Shown: piece after piece, positions 34,977 through 42,322 of the stretch | Position numbering within the stretch: the stretch's first letter is position 1 | How the letters are laid out: the number at the start of each line of letters is the position of its first letter | Assembly: GCA_963825305.1 (NCBI GenBank) | Contig: CAWGTA010000013.1 | Location: 124,001-188,000 of the forward strand | Length of the DNA: 64,000 bases | Reading direction: 5' to 3' | Source: PSRJ01 sp963825305 | Lineage (GTDB): Bacteria > Acidobacteriota > Terriglobia > Bryobacterales > Bryobacteraceae | Notes under the pieces: generated by a model | Databases searched by the model: none | What the model was told of the DNA's origin: nothing | The model's input: only the letters and a program-made list of their open reading frames with translations | Translations under genes and position numbers: made by a program

Positions 34977-36353
34977 ATGAACGAACAGTATGATGCCATT
35001 GTCATCGGGACCGGCCAGGCGGGACCTTCGCTCGCAGTCCGGATGGCGGGCGCCGGGCAGCGCGTCGCCATCATTGAGCGAGACCGATTTGGTGGAACAT
35101 GCGTAAATACTGGTTGCGTTCCCACGAAGACACTGGTTGCTTCCGCCTACGCGGCGCACATGGCTCGGCGGGCTTCCGAATTCGGGGTTCAAGTCGGCGG
35201 GCCGGTGACAGTGGACATGCAGCGCGTAAAGGCGCGCAAGGACGAAATCTCAGGCAAGTCCAGAACCGGGGTGGAGGCGTGGCTCCGGGGAACGCAGAAC
35301 TGCACAGTCTATCAGGGGCACGCACGATTCGAGTCACCCACAGAAGTGCGTGTGGATGACCGTCTGCTTACCGCGCGCAGAATCTTTATCAACGTGGGCG
35401 GCCGGGCACACACACCGCCGCTCCCCGGAGTCGCGGACACACCCTATCTGACCAACTCGACATTGCTGGACCTCGACACCCTCCCGCAACATCTCGTGAT
35501 TGTCGGGGGCGGCTATGTAGGACTGGAGTTCGGCCAGATTTTCAGACGCTTCGGCAGCGAGGTCACCATCATCGAGAGAGCACCACGCCTGATCGCGGCT
35601 GAGGATGAGGACGTATCGTCGGCCGTGCGAGAGATCCTGGAGCGGGAGGGCATTCAATTTCGCCTGAATGCAAACTGCATTGCACTGTCGCGGGGAAAAA
35701 CCGGGATCGCCGCGAACGTGGATTGCGATGAGGGGGAGCCCGAAGTCACTGGATCGCATCTTTTGCTGGCGATGGGCCGAATCTCGAATACCGATGACTT
35801 GGGGCTCGAGAAGGCCGGCGTTCTGCGCGATTCCCGTGGTTATATCACCGTGGACGATGAGCTTCGAACCAACATCTCAGGTATTTGGGCACTGGGCGAT
35901 TGCAATGGCCACGGTGGATTCACGCATACTTCCTACAACGATTACGAGATTGTGGCGGCGAACTTGCTTGATGGCGGCACACGCCGCGTTACAGACCGGA
36001 TTCGAGCCTACAACCTGTATGTGGACCCGCCTCTCGGGCGAGCGGGAATGACTGAAGTCCAGGCACGCCAATCCGGGCGGCATGTGCTGATGGCGAAGCG
36101 TCCCATGACACGCGTCGGGAGAGCCGTCGAAAAAGGCGAGACACAGGGATTCATGAAAATACTGGTAGACGGAGATTCCAAGGAGATACTTGGCGCTAAC
36201 ATTCTCGGTACCGGTGGCGATGAAGCGATCCACTGCATTCTGGACCTCATGTATGCGCGCGCTCCTTACACCGTGTTGCAGCGCGCCGTGAACATTCACC
36301 CAACCGTCTCTGAGCTGATTCCCACCATGCTCGGCGACCTACAGCCTCTCTGA
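34977..36353 (+). CDS. FAD-containing dithiol (pyridine nucleotide-disulfide) oxidoreductase
   Basis: 458 residues from ATG 34977, with AAGAGGA at the right spacing; an ATG at 34971 is also possible. N-terminal FAD-binding GTGQAGPSLAVRMAGAGQRV and the redox-active CVNTGCVPTKT, the NAD(P)-binding VIVGGGYVGLEFGQIFRRFG, the second FAD motif GIWALGDCNG and the C-terminal dimerisation domain with IHPTVSE (the HP active-site base) are all present. It belongs to the mercuric-reductase/dihydrolipoamide-dehydrogenase family, but there is no N-terminal heavy-metal domain or C-terminal Cys pair; the substrate is unknown. Confidence 0.92.
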   Translation: MNEQYDAIVIGTGQAGPSLAVRMAGAGQRVAIIERDRFGGTCVNTGCVPTKTLVASAYAAHMARRASEFGVQVGGPVTVDMQRVKARKDEISGKSRTGVEAWLRGTQNCTVYQGHARFESPTEVRVDDRLLTARRIFINVGGRAHTPPLPGVADTPYLTNSTLLDLDTLPQHLVIVGGGYVGLEFGQIFRRFGSEVTIIERAPRLIAAEDEDVSSAVREILEREGIQFRLNANCIALSRGKTGIAANVDCDEGEPEVTGSHLLLAMGRISNTDDLGLEKAGVLRDSRGYITVDDELRTNISGIWALGDCNGHGGFTHTSYNDYEIVAANLLDGGTRRVTDRIRAYNLYVDPPLGRAGMTEVQARQSGRHVLMAKRPMTRVGRAVEKGETQGFMKILVDGDSKEILGANILGTGGDEAIHCILDLMYARAPYTVLQRAVNIHPTVSELIPTMLGDLQPL

Positions 36354-36426
36354 GGTCAAGAGTCTTGCGGCTTTGCTGAGCCGGTCTCGCTCGCGATCCA
36401 TGGATTCCTGGGTAGGAGGCTTGTTT

Positions 36427-38391
36427 ATGGCAGACGTCAAAGGGTCGACCACTTTCCCACCATTTCCGGCCCTCGCGCAACTCCTGCCCGCCGAGGCGGT
36501 ACTGGATGCGCTGAAGATGATGCTCATAGGTGCATCCCTGAACGAGGTTCTGACGAGTGTCACCCGCCTGATCGAAGCCCACAGTGAGGGAATGATGTGC
36601 TCGATCTTCCTGCTTGACGAAGACGGATTGCATCTGCGGTATGGCGCGGCCGCAAACGCAACCGAAGCCTACCGGGCGGCGACCGACGGAGTGTGCATTG
36701 GGCCAAATGTCGGAGCCTGCGGTGCAGCTGCTTACCTCCGGCGGCCGGTCTTCATCTCTGACATGCTTTCTCACCCGAATTGGGAGGGTTTTAGAGACGT
36801 TATTCTCGAGAGTGGACTGCGCGCCGCCTGGTCGACCCCCATTATGTCGCAGGATGGCAAAGTGCTGGGTACGTTTTGCATGTACTATCGCGAAGTTCGT
36901 CATCCGACTCTGGACGACATTCAGTTGATCCACTACGCGAGTCGTATTGCCGGACTTGCTATCGAGCGTGAGCGATCGCAGTCGGCCTTAACTATCGCAT
37001 TCGAAAAGATCAGGAAGTCGGAGGCTCAACTCAAACAGATTGTCGACGTTATTCCTGAGGGTATCGCGGTCTTAGATCCCGACGGGAAGGCGCTCTATGT
37101 CAACCAATGGCTTCTGGATTATTCAGGCTTAAGCCTGGACGAGATATTGGCGCGGGATTTTCGTACTAATGTCTTCCACCCCGAGGATATTGACCGTATT
37201 CAAGACGAGCGTCGCCGGGCGCTCGCCCGCGGTTTACCCTTTGAAAATGAACAACGAGCTTTCGGCAAGGATGGGAAATACCGCTGGTTCCTGATCCGCT
37301 ACAACCCCCTGCGCGACGAACAAGGGGGCATTCTTCGTTGGTATGCGACGGGAACCGACATCGATGATCGCAAGCGCGCCGAAGACAGGACACGAAACGA
37401 AAACATTGCATTGCGCGAGGATATCGTACGGTCATCCATGTTCGAGGAAATCGTCGGTTCCTCCGAGCCATTGCGAAAAGTGATGGAGCAAGTCTCGAAG
37501 GTAGCTCCTACCGATTCCACAGTGTGGTCTGGTGGATTGACGGGAAAAGAGCTGATTGCTCGCGCGATCCATAACCGGTCGAAGCGTTCGAACCGTGCTT
37601 TCATTCGGGTGAACTGCGCGGCAATTCCGCCCTCCCTTATTGCGTCCGAGCTGTTCGGACATGAAAAAGGCTCCTTCACGGGGGTCACTCAGCGACGCCT
37701 CGGCCGTTTCGAATCGGCCGAAGGGGGAACGATCTTCCTCGATGAGGTAGGAGACCTCCCGGCAGAGACGCAGGTTGCGTTGCTGCGAGTTCTTCAGGAG
37801 AGGGAATTCGAATGAGTGGGCGGCACTCAAACAGTTTCGGTTGACGTACGGGTGATAGCCGCGACCAATCGAGACCTGAGGCTTCAGTGGTGGCTGAAGG
37901 TAAGTTCCGTCAGGATTTGTTTTACCGCCTCAACGTTTTTCCGATTCGATTACCGGCACTGCGCGAGCGGATTAGCGATATTTCGTTGTTGGTGGGATAC
38001 CTGATCGACCGTTACGCCCAAAAGGCGGGCAAGAAGATCCGGAATATAGATACAAGAGACCATGGAACTCTTCTACGCATATGATTGGCCGGGCAACATC
38101 CGCGAGTTGCAAAACGTCGTCGAGCGGGCGGTGATTCTCTCTGAAGGGGGGACCTTCTTTGTGGACGAAGCCTGGCTTACGCGCGCGATTCCGAAGGTCG
38201 TTGCGGCGTCTGTGTTGACCACGGACCTTGCAGAACGGGAGAAAGCGATGATCGAAAACGCGTTGCGCGAGGCCGAGGGCCTGGTCTCGGGCCCCGCGGG
38301 CGCCGCTGCGAAGTTGGGCGTACCCAGGCAGACGCTCGAATCAAAGATCAGAAAACTTGGAATCAACCGCCATCTTTTCAAGACTTCGTAG
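36427..38391 (+). pseudogene. Decayed GAF-PAS sigma-54-dependent transcriptional activator
   Basis: From ATG 36427 (GGAGG upstream): a GAF domain (residues ~40-180), a PAS domain (~215-330), then an AAA+ domain and a Fis-type HTH. The Walker A region reads STVWSGGLTGKELIA where GETGTGKE is expected; two residues are lost. An in-frame TGA at 37813-37815 follows REFE where Arg is expected. Two frameshifts follow: near 37880 (before VAEGKFRQDLFYRL) and near 38060 (before ELFYAYDWPGNIRELQN). The HTH end ESKIRKLGINRHLF is intact. Nonsense, frameshifts and Walker A damage together indicate real loss of function. Confidence 0.85.
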
Positions 38392-38469
38392 TTTCCCATT
38401 TGGCCTTCCGGCATTTCTGTGCCGGAACCGACAGGCTTTTACAAGACTCACATCCGGCACCGATGCCGA

Positions 38470-38491
38470 ACTTTCAGCAAACGCTGAAAGT
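38470..38491. promoter_or_regulatory. Perfect 9-bp palindrome, possible activator site
   Basis: ACTTTCAGC-AAAC-GCTGAAAGT, a perfect inverted repeat with a 4-base spacer. It is about 80 bp downstream of the decayed sigma-54 activator and upstream of the STAS and alcohol-dehydrogenase remnants, where an enhancer for that activator could sit. It could also be a short terminator hairpin, though no T-run follows. Confidence 0.4.
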
Positions 38492-38587
38492 GTGGCCTGA
38501 CTTCAAAAGCTAAAGACCAACAACTCAATCGATTACGAGTGGCGCTCGGATTGCCATCTGTGTATGCGTGAATCGTCCAGATCGAAT

Positions 38588-38722
38588 ATGACCTTGAAGA
38601 TCGAAAAGTACGCCGATGGGGACAGCACGACTATTCGACTGATTGGCCGGATGCAGGTGGAGCATTTGGAAGCGTTGGAGAAGCAGATTCGTGAGACCGG
38701 ACCATCCTCCGATCGCCGGTGA
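38588..38722 (+). pseudogene. N-terminal fragment of a STAS-domain protein
   Basis: 44 codons from ATG 38588: KIEKYADGDSTTIRLIGRMQ and HLEALEKQIRETGP match the first half of a small STAS-like family found in Bacteria; the remaining ~45 residues with the LDL-x-x-V core are gone and replaced by unrelated sequence and a stop. Next to the alcohol dehydrogenase fragment, this looks like a deletion junction. Confidence 0.6.
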
Positions 38723-38799
38723 CAGAACAGTCTTGCCTGCGCGAAAAGCCCGGAACCTGAACACGCTCGCCGACGGCCGAGCCAAACCGTCGCAACCTT

Positions 38800-39086
38800 C
38801 GGCCAACTTTGAAGGAAGCCTCACAACACTGGGATATTCTGCAAGCCGCCAGACAACCATCGATGTGACAAACCTTATCGTGCCCCAGGCCAGCATCCGT
38901 AGTCTCAACATGTTCGCACAGCCGAAGGCGGCCGTTACGGAAGCTTGGAACGTCATTGCTTCCCTGCTTAAATCGGGTGCGATCAAGCCGATCGTGGCTA
39001 AGAACTTTCGGCTGGCCGAAGCAGCTGAAGCACTGCGTTACCTAATTGAAGGCCGGCCTTTCGGCAGGGTCGTCCTCACAATTTGA
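38800..39086 (+). pseudogene. C-terminal remnant of a zinc-type alcohol dehydrogenase (MDR)
   Basis: The frame reads TTIDVTNLIVPQASIRSLNM, then AWNVIASLLKSGAIKPIVAK and LAEAAEALRYLIEGRPFGRV, ending VVLTI and stop at 39084-39086. This is the last ~90 residues of the medium-chain dehydrogenase fold. The N-terminal GroES-like domain and Rossmann start are absent. The stop overlaps the operator-like palindrome of the next gene. Confidence 0.8.
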
Positions 39087-39101
39087 CGAACGTTCGTTCA
39101 A
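39083..39101. promoter_or_regulatory. TetR-type operator candidate
   Basis: TTGACGAACGTTCGTTCAA has a perfect 12-bp palindrome ACGAACGTTCGT at its core and near-symmetric flanks. It is 17 bp upstream of the SDR start and overlaps the stop of the ADH remnant. The size and symmetry suit a TetR/AcrR-type repressor. Confidence 0.5.
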
Positions 39102-39117
39102 ATCGCAGGTAAATGAA

Positions 39118-39903
39118 ATGGCAGACCTTCGTAACAAAACTGCTTTGGTGACAGGAGCCTCACGGGGGATTGGGCGCGCCACTGCCTCGGCGCTAGCAGA
39201 AGCCGGCGCGCGCGTTCTAGTTCACTATGGCCGTTCCGTGCAGGACGCGGAATCCCTCGTTGCCGACATCCGTTCAAAAGAGGGACGCGCGGATGCCATT
39301 GGCGCGGACTTGGGAACGTCAGAGGGCGCGACCCTTCTGGCTCAGCAGGTTCGCTCTATTGTTGGCACTCAATTGGATGTGCTCGTGTCCAACGCCGGCA
39401 TTTCCAAGGCTGCAACCATCCAGAATCACACGGTCGAGGACTTTGACAACCTCTTTGCGACGAATGTGCGCAGTCCTTTTTTTCTGGTGCAGCAACTCAT
39501 ACCGGTCCTCCACGAGGGCTCGAACATCATCGTGATCTCTTCGATTGGCGCGCACGCCGTAGTCGGGAATCCCGGTTTAGACAACCCTTCGCTCCTCGCC
39601 TATGCCGCCACCAAAGGAGCATTAGAGACTCTCGTTAAGAACTGGGCCGCCATCCTCGGGCCGCGAGGCATCCGCGTAAATGCCGTGGCGCCAGGGGTAA
39701 TCGACACTGACATGTCGAATTTCGCAAAGACCGAGGCAGGTCGTGAGATAACGCTTGGTGTGCAGGCATTGAAACGAATCGGCAAGCCGGAAGATGTTGC
39801 GGATGTGGTCGCGTTTCTTGCGTCAGATGCGGCGCGCTGGATCACGGGAGCGAGTATCCCGGTCGACGGTGGGTCGAAACTTTGGACTGGTCCCCAATTT
39901 TGA
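39118..39903 (+). CDS. SDR-family oxidoreductase, stop supplied by an IS element
   Basis: 261 residues starting at ATG 39118 (MADLRNKTALVTGASRGIG). Motifs: TGASRGIGRATA, SNAGISKAAT, ISSIGAHAVVG, active-site YAATKGALETLVKNW and the C-terminal PVDGGSKL. Related SDRs end at GGSKL; here six additional residues (WTGPQF) and the TGA at 39901-39903 come from the IS3 element inserted after the Leu codon. Removing the element and one copy of the CTT duplication restores CTT-TGA, i.e. GGSKL-stop. The enzyme is therefore likely still active. The SnoaL-like gene was probably its downstream partner before insertion. Confidence 0.92.
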   Translation: MADLRNKTALVTGASRGIGRATASALAEAGARVLVHYGRSVQDAESLVADIRSKEGRADAIGADLGTSEGATLLAQQVRSIVGTQLDVLVSNAGISKAATIQNHTVEDFDNLFATNVRSPFFLVQQLIPVLHEGSNIIVISSIGAHAVVGNPGLDNPSLLAYAATKGALETLVKNWAAILGPRGIRVNAVAPGVIDTDMSNFAKTEAGREITLGVQALKRIGKPEDVADVVAFLASDAARWITGASIPVDGGSKLWTGPQF

Positions 39904-39948
39904 GACAGACAGTTAGGACTCATTTTTCATTGAATGGAGAATTGAGTC

Positions 39949-40293
39949 ATGGGATTGTCACGCAGGCAGTTCACGCAGGAGTTTAAGCTGGCCGCCGTCC
40001 GGCGGCTGGAACAAGGGATATCGATTGCCGAGGTGGCGCGCGGGCTGGAAGTGAACCCGAACGTGCTGCACCGATGGCGCCGGGAGTTCCGCCATGGTCC
40101 GGGCAACGCATTTCCCGGCAACGGGAAGCAGCGCTGGTCCGAAGGCCGGGTGGCGGAACTGGAACGAAAGGTCGGCCAGCAGGCGCTGGAGATCGATTTT
40201 TTGAAGGGGTGCTTGCAGCACATCGAGGAAGAGCGGATGTTGCAGGCACTGACTGGGAATCCGCGGTCTTCCGCAAGGTCAAAGAAAAAGTGA
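39949..40293 (+). CDS. IS3 transposase OrfA
   Basis: 114 residues. An N-terminal helix-turn-helix (FTQEFKLAAVRRLEQGISIA, then EVARGLEVNPNVLHRWRREF) is followed by a leucine-zipper-like helix (ELERKVGQQALEIDFLKGCL). It stops at TGA 40291-40293 directly after the slippery sequence G-AAA-AAG (40284-40290). Binds the IS ends and regulates transposition. Confidence 0.92.
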   Translation: MGLSRRQFTQEFKLAAVRRLEQGISIAEVARGLEVNPNVLHRWRREFRHGPGNAFPGNGKQRWSEGRVAELERKVGQQALEIDFLKGCLQHIEEERMLQALTGNPRSSARSKKK

Positions 40294-41141
40294 AGGCCGG
40301 CGGCGGACTGACGATCGAGCGGATGGTTAAGCTGGCCCGGGTGAGCCGGGCCAGTTACTATCGCTTCGCCGAGAACGGGAAATCGGGGGCCGACGCCGAC
40401 ATGGATCTGCGCGACGCGATCCAGCAAGTGGCGCTGGAATGGCCCAGTTACGGACGGCGGCGAATCACCCGAGAGCTGCACCGCCGCGGTTGGGCGGTGA
40501 ACTGGAAACGAGTCTACCGTCTGATGCGTGAGGACAATCTGCTTTGTGTGCGGAAGCGGAAGTTCGTGGTGACGACCGATTCCAGCCATGGGCGGAAGGT
40601 CTACCCGAACCTGGCGCGACAGATGGCCCTGACCCATGTCGATCAGCTCTGGCGCGCTGATATAACCTACATCAGGCTTCGCGAAGAGTTCGTGTTTCTG
40701 GCTGTCGTTCTGGATGCTTACTCGCGCCGCGTGATCGGCTGGGCGCTGGACCGGGCGCTGGAAGATGAACTGACGCTGAGCGCTCTGCGCATGGCCTTGT
40801 CCCGGCGGGTAATCGAACCGGGATTGGTGCATCATTCCGATCGCGGCTCGCAATACGCCAGCGGCGACTACACCGGACTTCTCAAAGAGAACGGTGTTCA
40901 GATCAGCATGTCGCGCAAGGGCAATCCGTGGGATAACGCGGCTTGCGAGTCATTCATGAAAACTCTGAAATATGAGGAGGTTCACCGCAACGAATACCGG
41001 GATCTGGTCGAAGCACGGAGCGAAATCGGCACGTTTCTGGAGAAGGTCTACAACCAAAAGCGCCTTCATTCCGCTCTCGGCTACTTACCGCCTGCGGAGT
41101 TCGAAGACAAGCTCCGAGCGGCTGCGGGAGCGCAGGTATGA
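40290..41141 (+). CDS. IS3 transposase OrfB (DDE integrase)
   Basis: About 283 residues if read from the frameshift point; independent initiation could use ATG 40323. The rve core DDE triad is visible: ADITYIR, HHSDRGSQYASGDY and NPWDNAACESFMKTLK. The HTH_21 domain (SRASYYRFAEN) is upstream. It is in the -1 frame relative to OrfA; slippage at G-AAA-AAG joins SKK to VKAGGG. The ORF is intact, so the element may be active. Confidence 0.92.
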   Translation: MKAGGGLTIERMVKLARVSRASYYRFAENGKSGADADMDLRDAIQQVALEWPSYGRRRITRELHRRGWAVNWKRVYRLMREDNLLCVRKRKFVVTTDSSHGRKVYPNLARQMALTHVDQLWRADITYIRLREEFVFLAVVLDAYSRRVIGWALDRALEDELTLSALRMALSRRVIEPGLVHHSDRGSQYASGDYTGLLKENGVQISMSRKGNPWDNAACESFMKTLKYEEVHRNEYRDLVEARSEIGTFLEKVYNQKRLHSALGYLPPAEFEDKLRAAAGAQV

Positions 41142-41495
41142 AAGTGACCGTGCGTTTTCTCAGGCATGGCGGAATCTGTCGGCCGATGTGTTCCTGCTTC
41201 AAAAGCCTGGACCGAAGTACCGCTTTCCGGCCGGGGTCGGCCCAGACTGTTAAGGACGCACCGGAAGTTCTACGCCCTACTCATCGTCGCGACGAGTTCC
41301 GACCGGCTATTCCTCAGCGGGTCGCTCGCCAGCAGAGCCCGCCTCCGCTTCACCGGCACGCCCATCCTAAATCCGTTCCGGGATCGGCCACAATGAATTT
41401 ACAGCGAACGGTCAACAGTGTCTTAACTGTTTGTCTCAGCCCAGGGGACCACCCCACTTTGAGATAGGGACTCTACTTGGCAAAAGGTGATTTCG

Positions 41496-41897
41496 ATGGC
41501 GAGGAAGACAGAGGAGAACAACAAGAAGCTTGTCTTGGAAGCCTTCGACACACTGTTCAACAAGCGGGACTATGCTGCGGCCGAGCGATATTGGTCACCG
41601 AACTACATTCAGCACAGTGCCCACATTGAGCCTGGGCGAGAGGGTCTGTTCAATCTCATCAAGAGCCTTCCGCCCACGCTGAAGTATGAGCCAGGGGTTG
41701 TCCTTACCGGGAGTGATTTCGTGATTGTCCATGGACGTTTCTCCTGCTTTGGTGCGCCCGTGAACTGGATTGCCGCCGATATCGTTCGTTTGCAAGACGG
41801 GATGCTCATCGAGCACTGGGACGTGATTGAGGACGAGGTCACGCAGGAACAGTCAAAGAGCGGCTTACCCATGTTCGGCGACAAATTTCCGAAATGA
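41496..41897 (+). CDS. SnoaL-like (NTF2-fold) protein
   Basis: 133 residues from ATG 41496, with AAAAGGTGA as ribosome-binding site. VLEAFDTLFNKRDYAAAERY and WSPNYIQHSAHIEPGREGLF are typical of SnoaL-like/predicted aldol-condensing NTF2 proteins, ending with DIVRLQDGMLIEHWDVI. Probably acts on a small carbonyl substrate or as an isomerase. Before IS insertion it would have followed the SDR by about 36 bp, forming an SDR-SnoaL operon, a common pairing. Confidence 0.88.
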   Translation: MARKTEENNKKLVLEAFDTLFNKRDYAAAERYWSPNYIQHSAHIEPGREGLFNLIKSLPPTLKYEPGVVLTGSDFVIVHGRFSCFGAPVNWIAADIVRLQDGMLIEHWDVIEDEVTQEQSKSGLPMFGDKFPK

Positions 41898-42322
41898 ACC
41901 AGCGAATTACGCAGCCCATGGACTGCGTAAAGCGTCGACCAGCGCGCCGAACGTGAAGTCGTGCGCAGATCGTGAAGGTCAACCCGTTCATCTGGCCCGC
42001 GCTGATTTAGGAACCCGCCGGATTGCGAACGATAAAAGCGCCTATCGTTCGGAGCCGAGAAAGTGACGGCCGTCATATGCCGAGTCGAGAAAGTTGCGGC
42101 GGTCACCTGCGAATCCCGGGCGCGCGAGCGCCTTTAAGGGGTCTGTTCCGGAATCCTGCGCTGCTCGGCGCCTGAAATGCGCTCCGAAATTAACGCCGAT
42201 CAGTCGACTCTTCTTCGCCCATTTGCGCTGGTCGCACAGATCGCCGAAGAAAATGAGGCTGCGCGGCATGAGAGCGGGGAAGCCCGCCTGCCGTTTCTAC
42301 AAGGCACTAACGGCTCGATTTC
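41898..42322. other. Gene-free stretch with IS21-like terminal repeats
   Basis: 425 bp with no convincing gene. A perfect 9-bp inverted repeat CGAACGATA...TATCGTTCG (42026-42051, 8-base loop) is followed by two 24-bp direct repeats, GAGCCGAGAAAGTGACGGCC (42052-) and GAGTCGAGAAAGTTGCGGCG (42082-), 30 bp apart and 20/24 identical. Such repeated GAGAAAGT-GACGG-like units resemble the terminal repeats of IS21-family elements, so this may be an element remnant. Confidence 0.4.

Larger units (their letters stand above)
39883..41456 (+). mobile_element. IS3-family insertion sequence, complete
   Basis: 1574 bp. Ends are imperfect 40-bp inverted repeats beginning TGG..TGGTCCCC and continuing TGAGACA.ACAGTTA.GAC (39883-39922; 41417-41456 reversed). 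A 3-bp target duplication CTT flanks it (39880-39882, 41457-41459), typical of IS3. It encodes OrfA and OrfB with a -1 frameshift signal between them. The intact duplication and ORFs indicate recent insertion. Confidence 0.9.

Noticed and set aside
36247..36933. Minus-strand open frame over the GAF region of the decayed activator
   Set aside because: No domain; explained as a shadow of the plus-strand frame.
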